Shown here one piece after another: positions 7,850-16,724 of a stretch of DNA of 64,000 nucleotides. How positions within the stretch are numbered: the first letter of the stretch is position 1; each line of letters begins with the position of its first letter. Origin of the DNA: Caballeronia sp. SEWSISQ10-4 2. Its GTDB lineage: Bacteria; Pseudomonadota; Gammaproteobacteria; Burkholderiales; Burkholderiaceae. Under the pieces are notes generated by a model that did no database searches, had not been told where the DNA came from, and worked only from the letters and a program-made list of their open reading frames with translations. Made by a program: the position numbers and the translations under genes. The DNA lies in contig NZ_JALPRJ010000024.1 in NCBI RefSeq assembly GCF_030464885.1, forward strand, positions 41,264-105,263. The letters run 5' to 3'.

Positions 7850-9934
7850 CTAGCTGTTGAAGCCGCGGCCTGCCGCAGCCAGTTCGGTTACGCGCGCCGC
7901 GGGTTTCCATGCATCGCCGTTGGGTTGCGCGGCGTACTTGCGCATCGCGCGCTCGACGTTGTACAGGCCGACCGTATCCGCATACAACATTGGTCCGCCG
8001 CGATACAGCGGGAAACCGTAGCCGGTCAGATAGACCATGTCGATGTCCGATGCCTTCGATGCAATCCCTTCCTCCAGGATCAGCGCGCCTTCGTTGACGA
8101 GCGCGAACACCAGCCGCTCGACAATCTCATCGTCGGAAATCTTGCGGCGCGTGACGTCTCGTTCTTTTGAATACGCCACGACCATCTCGTCCACGATCTT
8201 CGACGGATGTGCGGCCCGATCGCCCGCCTTGTAGTCGTACCATCCCGCACCTGTCTTCTGTCCGAAGCGTCCGGTTTCGCACAAGCGGTCCGCGATCTTC
8301 GAATACTTCAGATCCGGCTTCTCCAGATAACGCCGCTTGCGAATCGCCCAGCCGATGTCATTGCCCGCCAGATCGCTCATGCGGAACGGTCCCATTGCAA
8401 AGCCGAACTTTTCGATGGCGCGATCAACCTGCGCCGGCAACGCGCCTTCTTCGAGCATGAAGAGCGCTTGGCGCAGATACTGCTCGATCATCCGGTTGCC
8501 GATAAAACCATCGCATACGCCCGACACCACGGCCGTCTTCTTGATCTTCTTGGCGAGTTGCATGACGGTCGCGAGCACGTCCTTCGACGTCTTCGCGCCG
8601 CGCACGACTTCCAGCAACTTCATGACGTTGGCCGGGCTGAAGAAGTGCATACCGACCACGTCTTCGGGACGCTTGGTGAACGCGGCGATCTTGTCGACAT
8701 CCAGCGTAGACGTATTCGATGCGAGGATCGCTCCCCTCTTCGCCACCTGATCGAGCTTCGAGAACACTTGCTCTTTCACGCCGAGTTCTTCGAATACCGC
8801 TTCGATGATCAGGTCGGCGTCTTTGAGGCCCTCGTAAGCGAGCGTGGGCGTGATCAACGCCATGCGTTCTTCCAGTTTCTCCGCCGTCAGACGGCCCTTC
8901 TTCACGGCGCTTTCGTAGTTCTTGCGGATGGTGGCGAGACCGCGATCGAGCGCTTCCTGCTTCGTCTCGAGCAGCGTGACCGGCAATCCTGCGTTGGCGA
9001 AATTCATCGCGATACCGCCGCCCATCGTCCCCGCGCCAATCACGCCAACGCGTTCGATCTTGCGCACAGGAGTGGTCGAAGGCACGTCCGGAATCTTGCT
9101 CGCCGCACGTTCGCCGAAAAATGCGTGCCGCAGCGCACGGCTTTCCGGCGTCTGCACCAGCGCGACGAAACATTCGCGCTCGGCGGCCAGGCCTTTATCG
9201 AAACCGAGTTTCACGCCGGCGTCCACTGCATCGATACATTTGAGCGGCGCCGGAAAGTTCTTCGCCATCGGCGTGACCATGTTGCGCGTGAACTGGATAA
9301 AACCTTCCGCGTTCGGATGCTCGATCTTGCGATCACGAACCTTCGGATGCGGGCCGCTTTGCGCGCCCACTTTTTGCGCAAATTTGACGGCTTCGCCGAG
9401 CAGGTCGCCTTCTGCCATCTGATCGAACAAGCCCGCGCCGGCCAGTTTCTCCGACATCACCGGCGCACCCGACACAATCATGTTCAGCGCAGTCTCCAGG
9501 CCGACCGCGCGCGGCAAGCGCTGCGTGCCGCCTGCGCCCGGCAGGATGCCGAGCTTGACTTCGGGCAACGCGATCTGCGCGCCCGCCAACGCCACGCGAT
9601 AATGCGCGCCGAGCGCCAGTTCGAGGCCACCACCCATTGCCACGCTGTGGATTGCGGCCACGACAGGCTTGGTGCTCCCTTCCACGACCTTGATGACCGT
9701 GTGCAGCGTGGGTTCCTGGGTCGCCTTGGGCGTGTTGAATTCGGTGATATCGGCGCCGCCGGAAAACGCCTTCCCTGCGCCGACGATCACGATCGCGCTG
9801 ACGGACGCATCCGCCTGCGCGCGCTCGACGCCTTCGACAATGCCCAGTCGGGTGGAGAATCCAAGGCCGTTCACCGGCGGATTGTTCAGCGTAATAACGG
9901 CGATGCCGTTGCGGGTCGTGTAATCCACTGCCAT
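7850..9934 (-). CDS. Bifunctional enoyl-CoA hydratase/3-hydroxyacyl-CoA dehydrogenase (FadB/FadJ-type)
   Basis: This 694-residue fusion has an N-terminal crotonase domain (about 1-190, with AGKAFSGGADI and a GGGLELALG oxyanion region). After a linker comes a 3-hydroxyacyl-CoA dehydrogenase domain whose NAD-binding GAGTMGGGIA lies near residue 300, followed by GMHFFSPA and a C-terminal helical domain (FPLYRGGPM). It performs steps 2 and 3 of beta-oxidation. It is the first gene of the minus-strand block, so its upstream region probably controls the operon. The ATG at 9934 is the only sensible start. Confidence 0.93.
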   Translation of the reverse strand: MAVDYTTRNGIAVITLNNPPVNGLGFSTRLGIVEGVERAQADASVSAIVIVGAGKAFSGGADITEFNTPKATQEPTLHTVIKVVEGSTKPVVAAIHSVAMGGGLELALGAHYRVALAGAQIALPEVKLGILPGAGGTQRLPRAVGLETALNMIVSGAPVMSEKLAGAGLFDQMAEGDLLGEAVKFAQKVGAQSGPHPKVRDRKIEHPNAEGFIQFTRNMVTPMAKNFPAPLKCIDAVDAGVKLGFDKGLAAERECFVALVQTPESRALRHAFFGERAASKIPDVPSTTPVRKIERVGVIGAGTMGGGIAMNFANAGLPVTLLETKQEALDRGLATIRKNYESAVKKGRLTAEKLEERMALITPTLAYEGLKDADLIIEAVFEELGVKEQVFSKLDQVAKRGAILASNTSTLDVDKIAAFTKRPEDVVGMHFFSPANVMKLLEVVRGAKTSKDVLATVMQLAKKIKKTAVVSGVCDGFIGNRMIEQYLRQALFMLEEGALPAQVDRAIEKFGFAMGPFRMSDLAGNDIGWAIRKRRYLEKPDLKYSKIADRLCETGRFGQKTGAGWYDYKAGDRAAHPSKIVDEMVVAYSKERDVTRRKISDDEIVERLVFALVNEGALILEEGIASKASDIDMVYLTGYGFPLYRGGPMLYADTVGLYNVERAMRKYAAQPNGDAWKPAARVTELAAAGRGFNS

Positions 9935-10047
9935 TTGTCTACCTCCATTCGATGCCTGCGCTAACCAGATTTTCCGGGAAATTCCCGAAAAGCGCTGATT
10001 ATCCTGTTGCCGTGATTGTGAGTTGCCCGATAAGAATACACAAAAAA

Positions 10048-10059
10048 GAACGCTCGTTC
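10048..10059. promoter_or_regulatory. Palindrome GAACG-CT-CGTTC upstream of beta-oxidation operon
   Basis: A perfect 5-bp-arm palindrome with a 2-base centre lies 114 bases before the start of the hydratase/dehydrogenase gene, in an A-rich stretch. GAACG/CGTTC half-sites are seen in operators of TetR-type regulators of fatty-acid and acyl-CoA genes. I infer a possible operator; no regulator gene is adjacent. Confidence 0.45.
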
Positions 10060-10149
10060 AATTTCATTAAATTTGAGTTGGAGGAAAGCCGGGAGGAAAC
10101 GGGTGGATATCGAGGGAAATGTGTATGAATCAACGGAGCACTATACGAC

Positions 10150-10596
10150 TCAGGCTCGCTGTGGCGGTGCAAGCATGTTCTCGATCAGCCGAACGATGGT
10201 TTCCTTTTGGGGCGGCGCTGACTCGGCTGCGTTGCGCTCCATCCGAGCGCGGTCGAGCGTCCAACCTTGGGTCAAATGGCCACGCAGAACGCCAGGTGCC
10301 CACTAACGAAACAGCGTGCCGCGTTTCGAATTGGCCCGATAGCCGACGCTGATGATCGCGTCCAGAATGTAAAATTTCACAGGCTTATCTGAACCAGCAA
10401 TGTGCAAATATTGCACATTGCTTTCCTCGATCAATTCACCATCCTTGAAAACATTCTTCAGGTGCTTGGTAATCACAGAACGTTCACGACCAAATAGTTC
10501 GGCCATCTGTTCTTGCTTCAACCACAGCGTATCCCCTTCCAACCGTACCGCCACCGGCGCGCCGGCCTCGGGTTGGTAAATCACCAATTCGCTCAT
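10150..10596 (-). pseudogene. Decayed rhuM-family gene (nonsense-disrupted and truncated)
   Basis: Translation from the ATG at 10596 gives a 97-residue product matching the N-terminus of RhuM-family (Fic-toxin-associated/virulence) proteins: [16 protein letters not shown], the SNVQYLH region and ISVGYRANSKRGTLFR. It stops at a TAG (10303-10305) exactly where the family continues. Reading past the stop in the same frame gives WAPGVLRGHLTQGWTLDRAR, the expected continuation, to a TGA at 10150. A CAG-to-TAG type change followed by further decay is the simplest explanation. Full-length members are about 300 residues, so the C-terminal half is lost too. A relic of a horizontally acquired gene. Confidence 0.8.
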
Positions 10597-10725
10597 GAAT
10601 TTCCCATGCCTGGCTTGCTTGCCCAATGCGAATCGCACGGCGGCAGGAAAGAGGCTTTCAAGCAACGACGGCGCTTATACGACTTTATCTTTGCTCAACA
10701 AGGGGGAAACGCACCAGAGAGGGAA

Positions 10726-10749
10726 CCGGGCCGCTCGCTTGTGGCCCGG
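10726..10749 (-). terminator. Possible hairpin terminator of the acyl-CoA ligase gene
   Basis: A 7-bp GC stem (CCGGGCC/GGCCCGG) lies 24 bases past the ligase stop. On the minus strand it is followed only by TTCCCTCTC, a weak U-tract. Confidence 0.35.
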
Positions 10750-10772
10750 CTTAAACACGAAAAACAGGAGAA

Positions 10773-12431
10773 TCAGACGACTTTTTCGTCGACACCCGGC
10801 AGCACATGTTCACGATACAACTCGCGCAGCCGTAGCTTTTGCAGCTTGCCGGTGGCCGTATGCGGGAGTTCATCGGCGAAAATAATGTCGTCGGGCTTCC
10901 ACCACTTCGCCACCTTGCCGTCGTAGAACGCGAGCAATTCCTCACGCGTGACGCTCGCTTCGGGTCGCAGTACGACCACCACCAGCGGCCGTTCCGTCCA
11001 CTTCGGATGCGAACACGCAATACACGCCGCTTCCGCCACCTGCGGGTGCGACATCATCACGTTTTCCAGATCGATCGAGCTGATCCATTCGCCGCCCGAC
11101 TTGATCACGTCCTTGCTGCGATCGGTGATGTGCATGAAACCATCGGCATCGATAGTCGCTACATCGCCGGTCGGAAACCAGCCGTCGATCAGCGGCGAAT
11201 CGTCCTTGCGAAAATACCGGTCAATCACCCACGGCCCGCGTACGTGCAGGTCGCCGAACGACTTGCCGTCCCACGGCAGCGCGCGGCCGTCATCGCCGAC
11301 GACTTTCATGTCCACGCCGAATATCACGTGACCCTGCTTCTCACGCAGATGCCGTTGTTCTTCCGGCGAGCGTTGCTGCTGTTTCCAGGTCAGTTTGGCG
11401 AGCGTGCCGAGCGGCGACATCTCCGTCATGCCCCAAGCGTGAATGACTTCCACGCCGTAGTCGTCCTCGAATGCACGCAGCATGGCCGGCGGACACGCCG
11501 AGCCGCCGATCACCGTGCGCTTGAGCGTAGTGAAGCGCACCTCCGCCTGCTTCATGTAGTTCAGCAAGGCGAGCCAGACCGTTGGTACACCTGCCGAAAA
11601 CGTCACGCCCTCGGCTTCCATCAGTTCGTAGAGCGCTTTGCCATCGAGACAATTGCCGGGCAGCACCAGCTTCGCGCCGACCAGCGGCGCGGCGTGCGGA
11701 ATGCCCCAGGCGTTGACGTGGAACATGGGCACGACGGGCAGGATCGCGTCACGGGCGGAACAGCCCATGGCGTCCGGGAGCGACGCGCCGAACGCGTGCA
11801 GCACGGTCGATCGATGGCTGTAGAGCGCGCCCTTTGGATTACCGGTCGTGCCCGATGTGTAGCAGAGAAACGATGCAGAACGTTCGTCGAGGACTGGCCA
11901 CGTGTAGTCGCCGTCGTATTTCGCCAGCAGCGTTTCATAGCTGAGCACGGGCGTGGCCATATTGGCGAGATGGGTGCTGATACAGGTCTCGTCACCCAGC
12001 GCAATCCAGCCCTTCACGTTCGGACACTCCGGCGCAATGATGTCGACGAGCGCGCTGAACGTCATGTCGAAGACGATGTATTCATCGTCAGCGTGATTGA
12101 CGATGAACGCAACCTGATCGGGGAACAGCCGCGGGTTGATCGTGTGGCAGACGGCGCCCATGCCAGTCACGCCGTAATAGCATTCCAGATGGCGATATCC
12201 ATTCCACGCCAATGTACCAACCCGTTCGCCGGGTTTTACATCCAGTCCGATCAATGCCTGCGCCACTTGTTTCGCGCGCTTTTCGCAATCGCGCCAAGTA
12301 TAGCGATGAATATCGCCTTCAATACGGCGCGAGACAATTTCGGTGTCGCCGAAATGGCGTGCAGCGTGGGATATCAACGATGAAGCGAGCAGCGGTACAT
12401 CCATCATCTGGCCGAAAAGCGGCGACGTCAT
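10773..12431 (-). CDS. Acyl-CoA ligase (AMP-forming; DmdB/medium-to-long-chain fatty acid type)
   Basis: The 552-residue ANL-superfamily enzyme has the AMP-binding P-loop [11 protein letters not shown], the A5 motif [10 protein letters not shown]7 WFPTGDVA, A8 [16 protein letters not shown] and the C-terminal lysine in TATGKLQKL. It activates a carboxylic acid to acyl-AMP, then acyl-CoA. Relatives include 3-(methylthio)propionyl-CoA ligases and long-chain acyl-CoA synthetases, and the sequence alone does not settle the substrate. The frame is open upstream, but the ATG at 12431 has GAGGAAC eight bases ahead. It is divergent to selO. Confidence 0.88.
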   Translation of the reverse strand: MTSPLFGQMMDVPLLASSLISHAARHFGDTEIVSRRIEGDIHRYTWRDCEKRAKQVAQALIGLDVKPGERVGTLAWNGYRHLECYYGVTGMGAVCHTINPRLFPDQVAFIVNHADDEYIVFDMTFSALVDIIAPECPNVKGWIALGDETCISTHLANMATPVLSYETLLAKYDGDYTWPVLDERSASFLCYTSGTTGNPKGALYSHRSTVLHAFGASLPDAMGCSARDAILPVVPMFHVNAWGIPHAAPLVGAKLVLPGNCLDGKALYELMEAEGVTFSAGVPTVWLALLNYMKQAEVRFTTLKRTVIGGSACPPAMLRAFEDDYGVEVIHAWGMTEMSPLGTLAKLTWKQQQRSPEEQRHLREKQGHVIFGVDMKVVGDDGRALPWDGKSFGDLHVRGPWVIDRYFRKDDSPLIDGWFPTGDVATIDADGFMHITDRSKDVIKSGGEWISSIDLENVMMSHPQVAEAACIACSHPKWTERPLVVVVLRPEASVTREELLAFYDGKVAKWWKPDDIIFADELPHTATGKLQKLRLRELYREHVLPGVDEKVV

Positions 12432-12607
12432 GGGCGAGTTCCTCACAAGTCCGGATGCACGGGATTTAATGCCTGATCTACTGCTGGATTGACGTCTTTT
12501 TCGACTCCTGAGTTGATTCTTAATCCAATGCGCAAGCCGCATGGCGCGCGCTTGTGCAGCGGCGCGGGCGCGGATTTACAATATCGGTTAATCATGAGGT
12601 GCTCAAT

Positions 12608-14191
12608 ATGTCGTTTTCCCCAAGCAGCACCGCAGCAGTTGCCGAACCGGCAAGCCCTGCGCCCGTGGATTCGCTGCTCGCATCGATCGAAACCGACCGG
12701 CCCGATGCGTTCGTTTCACTCGGTTCCGCCTTCCTCACCCGCCTGCCCGCCGCGCCTTTGCCGGAGCCTTATCTGGTAGGCATTTCCGCCGATATCGCCG
12801 CGCAACTCGGCTTTAACGCCGCGGATGCGCAGGATCCGGCGTTTGCCGCGTTGTTCGCGGGAAATCCCACGCGCGAATGGCCGGCGGAGAAGTTGCCGTA
12901 TGCGTCGGTGTATTCGGGGCATCAGTTCGGCGTATGGGCCGGCCAACTCGGCGATGGCCGCGCGATCGGCCTGGGCGAGATCGAACACGACGGCAAGCGC
13001 CTCGAGCTGCAGTTAAAAGGCGCGGGACGCACGCCGTATTCGCGCATGGGCGATGGGCGCGCAGTGCTGCGCTCATCGATACGCGAATATTTGTGCTCCG
13101 AAGCCATGCACCATCTCGGCATTCCGACTACACGGGCGATGTGCGTGATTGGATCGGACCAGCCGGTCAGGCGCGAAACCATGGAAACGGCGGCCGTCGT
13201 GACGCGGGTCGCGCCGAGTTTCGTGCGCTTTGGGCACTTCGAGCACTTCTACACGAACGACCGCGTGGACGAACTGCGAAAGCTCGCCGATCACGTGATC
13301 GACCGGTTCTACCCGCACTGCCGCAAAGCAGACGATCCTTACCTCGCGCTCCTCAACGAAGTCACCCTTCGCACCGCCGACCTGATGGCGGACTGGCAAG
13401 CCGTTGGTTTTTGCCATGGCGTGATGAACACGGACAATATGTCGATTCTCGGGCTGACAATCGATTACGGCCCGTTTGGGTTTATCGACGGATTCAACGC
13501 GAATCACATCTGCAATCACTCGGATTCACAAGGCCGGTACGCTTATAAAATGCAGCCGCAGATTGGCTACTGGAATCTGTTTTGCCTCGCGCAGGCGCTG
13601 GTGCCGCTGTTCGGTGCGCAATACGACGGCGATAACGGTGACAAGCGCAACGAAAAGATCATCGAAGACGCGCAGCGAGTGCTGGAAGGATTCAAGGACC
13701 GTTTTGCACCCGCGCTCGAGCGCCTGATGCGCGCGAAACTCGGTCTGGCCGAGATCCGCGAGGGCGACGACAAACTCGTCAGCCGCCTCTTCGAAGTGAT
13801 GAACGCGAATCGCGCTGATTTCACGCTGACGTTGCGCAATCTTGCCAAAATGCGCAAGGCGGATGCTTCCGGCGACGCGCCGGTACGCGATCTGTTCCTC
13901 GATCGGGCCGCTTTCGATGTCTGGGCAAACGACTACCGGCTGCGTGTGTCGGAGGAAACACGGAGCGACGAAGCGCGTGCAAACGCGATGAACGCCGTGA
14001 ATCCAAAATATGTCTTACGCAATCATCTGGCCGAAAACGCCATCCGGCTGGCGAAGGAGAAGGACTTTTCCGAGGTCGAAAGACTGGCGCGCGTATTGCG
14101 GAACCCGTTCGACGAACAACCTGAATTCGAAGCGTATGCCGGCCTGCCGCCCGACTGGGCGAGCGACCTGGAAGTCAGTTGCTCTTCCTGA
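12608..14191 (+). CDS. selO: Protein adenylyltransferase SelO (YdiU family)
   Basis: The 527-residue pseudokinase of the SelO family transfers AMP from ATP to Ser/Thr/Tyr of target proteins, linked to redox stress. It shows [19 protein letters not shown], the ATP-binding region around [21 protein letters not shown] and the DFG-equivalent [10 protein letters not shown] after [10 protein letters not shown]. The selenocysteine/Cys near the C-terminus has an equivalent here: the protein ends EVSCSS. The start at 12608 is preceded by GAGGTG with a 6-base spacer. It lies next to msrB, another redox gene, on the same strand. Confidence 0.93.
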   Translation: MSFSPSSTAAVAEPASPAPVDSLLASIETDRPDAFVSLGSAFLTRLPAAPLPEPYLVGISADIAAQLGFNAADAQDPAFAALFAGNPTREWPAEKLPYASVYSGHQFGVWAGQLGDGRAIGLGEIEHDGKRLELQLKGAGRTPYSRMGDGRAVLRSSIREYLCSEAMHHLGIPTTRAMCVIGSDQPVRRETMETAAVVTRVAPSFVRFGHFEHFYTNDRVDELRKLADHVIDRFYPHCRKADDPYLALLNEVTLRTADLMADWQAVGFCHGVMNTDNMSILGLTIDYGPFGFIDGFNANHICNHSDSQGRYAYKMQPQIGYWNLFCLAQALVPLFGAQYDGDNGDKRNEKIIEDAQRVLEGFKDRFAPALERLMRAKLGLAEIREGDDKLVSRLFEVMNANRADFTLTLRNLAKMRKADASGDAPVRDLFLDRAAFDVWANDYRLRVSEETRSDEARANAMNAVNPKYVLRNHLAENAIRLAKEKDFSEVERLARVLRNPFDEQPEFEAYAGLPPDWASDLEVSCSS

Positions 14192-14252
14192 AACAGCCCC
14201 CAAATAATTGAGCCGCCTTGTTGGGCGCAACTCAAGCTCTGGAGATAGAACC

Positions 14253-14675
14253 ATGAACCGAGACGACCTTACGAAGGACCCCGTTGCTCCGCTGCAGAAG
14301 GACGACGCCGCCTACCGCAAGGAATTGACCGACATCCAGTATCAGGTGACGCGCCTCGCGGCCACCGAGCGGCCGTTCACCGGCGAGTACTGGGATCACA
14401 CGGAACGTGGCGTGTACGACTGCGTGTGCTGCGGCACGCCGCTGTTCGAATCGGATACGAAATTCGATGCCGGTTGCGGCTGGCCGAGCTACTTCAAGCC
14501 GATCAACGGCGAAGTGATCAAGGAAAAGACCGACCACGCGCACGGCATGCTGCGCATCGAGGTGCAATGCAAGAACTGCGGCGCGCATCTGGGCCACGTC
14601 TTCGAAGATGGCCCCGCGCCAACCGGCCTGCGCTACTGCATCAACTCGGCTGCGCTACAATTCGAACCCAAGTAA
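14253..14675 (+). CDS. msrB: Peptide-methionine (R)-S-oxide reductase MsrB
   Basis: The 140-residue single-domain MsrB reduces methionine-R-sulfoxide in proteins. Zinc-binding CxxC pairs are at Cys57/Cys60 and Cys106/Cys109, and the catalytic Cys129 is in [11 protein letters not shown]. It also has GWPSYFKP and [10 protein letters not shown]. The ATG at 14253 has GGAG upstream. It lies 61 bases after selO and the two may share a transcript. Confidence 0.96.
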   Translation: MNRDDLTKDPVAPLQKDDAAYRKELTDIQYQVTRLAATERPFTGEYWDHTERGVYDCVCCGTPLFESDTKFDAGCGWPSYFKPINGEVIKEKTDHAHGMLRIEVQCKNCGAHLGHVFEDGPAPTGLRYCINSAALQFEPK

Positions 14676-14709
14676 GCGTCAGGCGAGTGAGCCAGTCAGT
14701 CGGCCTTGC

Positions 14710-14731
14710 CGCGGCGAGTCAACTCGCCGCG
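14710..14731 (+). terminator. Possible terminator after msrB
   Basis: A perfect 9-bp GC-rich stem (CGCGGCGAG/CTCGCCGCG) with a TCAA loop lies 34 bases past the msrB stop. The following U-tract is short (CTTTC). Confidence 0.4.
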
Positions 14732-14867
14732 CGCTTTCAAATAAATGCGGCCTGACCTGCGGTTATTCACTCGCAAACGTCGTCGCGTGCCGGTTATGAC
14801 CCGCAGTGACCCGGTTACGCGCGGCGTGTGTGCGCTTTCAAATCGATGCCCTCCTCGTCCCTACGAC

Positions 14868-15407
14868 ATGAAATTTCTGTTCGATCTGTTTCCGATCCTC
14901 CTCTTCTTCGTCGCATTCAAGATCTGGGGCATCTACACCGCAACCGCTGTCGCGATTGTCGCCACGCTCGTGCAGATTGCGTGGGTCGCGTTCCGGCATC
15001 GCAAAGTTGACCCTATGCTGTGGGTGAGCCTCGGGGTCGTGGTCGTGTTCGGCGGCGCGACGCTCGTGCTGCATAACGATACGTTCATCAAGTGGAAACC
15101 TACCGCGCTCTACTGGCTCTTCGCCGGCGCGCTGATTGTGTCGCAGGTCGGTTTTGGCAAGAACCTCATTGAAGCGATGATGGGCAAGCAGATCGTGTTG
15201 CCGCATCGCGTGTGGGGCCAGTTGAATCTCGCCTGGGCCGTGTTCTTTGCGATCCTCGGCGTGGTCAACCTGTTCGTCGCCTTCAACTACACCACCGATC
15301 AGTGGGTCAACTTCAAGCTGTTCGGCGCGACCGGGTGTTTGGTGGTGTTTATCGTCGCGCAGAGTTTGTGGCTCGCGAAGTACATGAAAGAGGACGAAGG
15401 GAAATGA
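14868..15407 (+). CDS. yciB: Inner-membrane septation/spanning protein YciB
   Basis: The 179-residue polytopic protein starts [17 protein letters not shown] and has about five hydrophobic segments, with the family motif [12 protein letters not shown]. YciB (IspZ, septation protein A) supports cell envelope integrity and interacts with elongation and division machinery. The frame is open upstream, but the ATG at 14868 is the family start. Its stop overlaps the ATG of the bolA-like gene by 4 bases (ATGA), so coupling is likely. Confidence 0.93.
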   Translation: MKFLFDLFPILLFFVAFKIWGIYTATAVAIVATLVQIAWVAFRHRKVDPMLWVSLGVVVVFGGATLVLHNDTFIKWKPTALYWLFAGALIVSQVGFGKNLIEAMMGKQIVLPHRVWGQLNLAWAVFFAILGVVNLFVAFNYTTDQWVNFKLFGATGCLVVFIVAQSLWLAKYMKEDEGK

Positions 15408-15727
15408 GCGATCCCGGTTTTATCGAGAACTTCGTCAACGCGTCCGCTGAAGGCAAGATCGCCTATCTTGAAGCGCGGCTTAACGCGGCGCTCGCGGCCG
15501 ACTCGGTGCATATCGACGACGACAGCGCGGCGCACGCCGGCCATGCCGGAGCCTCGGCGGGCAGCCACTATACGGTCACTATCGTGGCTGCCCGATTCGC
15601 CGGGAAGCCACGCGTGGCGCGGCACCGGCTGGTGTATGATGCGCTGGCCGATGAGCTGCGGCAGGGAATTCATGCACTCGCCATCAAGGCTTTTACACCC
15701 GAAGAATTCGCAGAACAGTTCGAGTGA
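15404..15727 (+). CDS. BolA-family protein
   Basis: The 107-residue BolA/YrbA-like protein has the class II KH-like fold pattern, ending with [30 protein letters not shown]. Partner glutaredoxins and BolA proteins trade Fe-S clusters. An insertion rich in His, Ala and Gly ([15 protein letters not shown]) sits before the conserved HY segment and is longer than in E. coli BolA. Start overlaps the yciB stop by 4 bases. Confidence 0.88.
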   Translation: MSDPGFIENFVNASAEGKIAYLEARLNAALAADSVHIDDDSAAHAGHAGASAGSHYTVTIVAARFAGKPRVARHRLVYDALADELRQGIHALAIKAFTPEEFAEQFE

Positions 15728-15801
15728 CCGGGTGACCGTCCCTCAGCTCAGTTGTGCTTTCAGCCAAGATTCCCAGCCCTCGTTCTGATCAGGAACTATT
15801 G

Positions 15802-16584
15802 ATGATTTTGAAAAATCCCCGTATCTGGGTGCTGCTGGCCGCGTTTGCGGCGGTGCCTGTGTTTGCTCAGAACATTGCCGTGGTGAACGGCACGCCGATT
15901 CCCAAGTCCCGCGTGGACGCTCTCGTTGCGCAACTCGTTCAGCAAGGTCAGCAGGACACGCCGCAATTGCAGGCGGCCGTGCGTCAAGAGCTGGTGAATC
16001 GCGAGATCCTGATGCAGGAAGCCATGCGGCGCGGTATTGCCACGCGTCCTGAGGTGAAGGCGCAGATTGCGGTGGCTCAGCAGACCGTGGTATTGCGGGC
16101 GTTGATCGAAGATTTCGTGAAGACCAATGCACCGACCGACGCTGAAATCAAGGCGCGTTACGACGATATGGTGAAGCAAGTCGGTGGTGGCAAGGAATAT
16201 CACCTGCACCATATCCTCGTAGCCGATGAAGCCCAGGCGAAGGACTTGATCGCGAAGATCAAGGCTGGCGCGAGCTTTGAAGATCTGGCGAAGCAGTATT
16301 CGAAAGATCCGGGATCGGGCAAAAATGGCGGCGATCTGGATTGGTCGAGCCCGCAGGCTTACGTGCCGGAGTTCGGCGCGGCGGCCGAGAAGCTGAAGAA
16401 GGGCGAGATGACGGATACGCCGGTGAAGACGCAGTTCGGCTGGCACATCATTCGGTTGGACGATATTCGCGATGTTGCGCCCCCGCCGCTTGAGCAGGTC
16501 AAGGATCAGATTGCGAAGCAGATTCAGCAGGAAAAGCTGCAGGCCTTTGAAGAAGGTTTGCAGAAGAAGGCTGTTATCAAGTAA
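15802..16584 (+). CDS. Periplasmic peptidyl-prolyl cis-trans isomerase (parvulin, PpiC/PrsA-like)
   Basis: The 260-residue protein has a cleavable signal peptide (ILKNPRIWVLLAAFAAVPVFA), a SurA-like N-terminal helical region (about 22-120) and one parvulin domain (about 130-225, HHILV, LAKQYSKDPGS, GWHIIRLDD). A helical C-terminus follows. It should assist folding of exported or outer-membrane proteins. The ATG at 15802 has AGGAACTATTG upstream. It follows the bolA-like gene by 74 bases and is followed by a strong terminator. Confidence 0.9.
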   Translation: MILKNPRIWVLLAAFAAVPVFAQNIAVVNGTPIPKSRVDALVAQLVQQGQQDTPQLQAAVRQELVNREILMQEAMRRGIATRPEVKAQIAVAQQTVVLRALIEDFVKTNAPTDAEIKARYDDMVKQVGGGKEYHLHHILVADEAQAKDLIAKIKAGASFEDLAKQYSKDPGSGKNGGDLDWSSPQAYVPEFGAAAEKLKKGEMTDTPVKTQFGWHIIRLDDIRDVAPPPLEQVKDQIAKQIQQEKLQAFEEGLQKKAVIK

Positions 16585-16624
16585 TTGAAGTAATTGAAGT
16601 AATTGTCGGCTTTTTGCCGATGTG

Positions 16625-16660
16625 AAAAAGCCCCGCTGGTTTGCACCAGCGGGGCTTTTT
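16625..16660. terminator. Bidirectional intrinsic terminator between parvulin gene and purL
   Basis: A perfect 16-bp inverted repeat (AAAAAGCCCCGCTGGT / ACCAGCGGGGCTTTTT) with a TTGC loop lies between two convergent genes. U-tracts on both strands let it stop transcription from either side. A near-identical hairpin is at 28159-28194. Confidence 0.93.
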
Positions 16661-16724
16661 CATTGGGCTTTCAGTCCCTTAGTTGATGCCCTTGTTTGGT
16701 TAGCCAAGGGCACCCGCTCCATCT

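Noticed and set aside
8207..9964. A 585-codon plus-strand reading frame opposite the hydratase/dehydrogenase gene
   Set aside because: It is the antisense shadow of a well-supported gene in high-GC DNA; the translation is rich in Arg/His and has no recognisable domain.
10839..12383. A 514-codon plus-strand frame opposite the acyl-CoA ligase
   Set aside because: Antisense shadow with no motifs.
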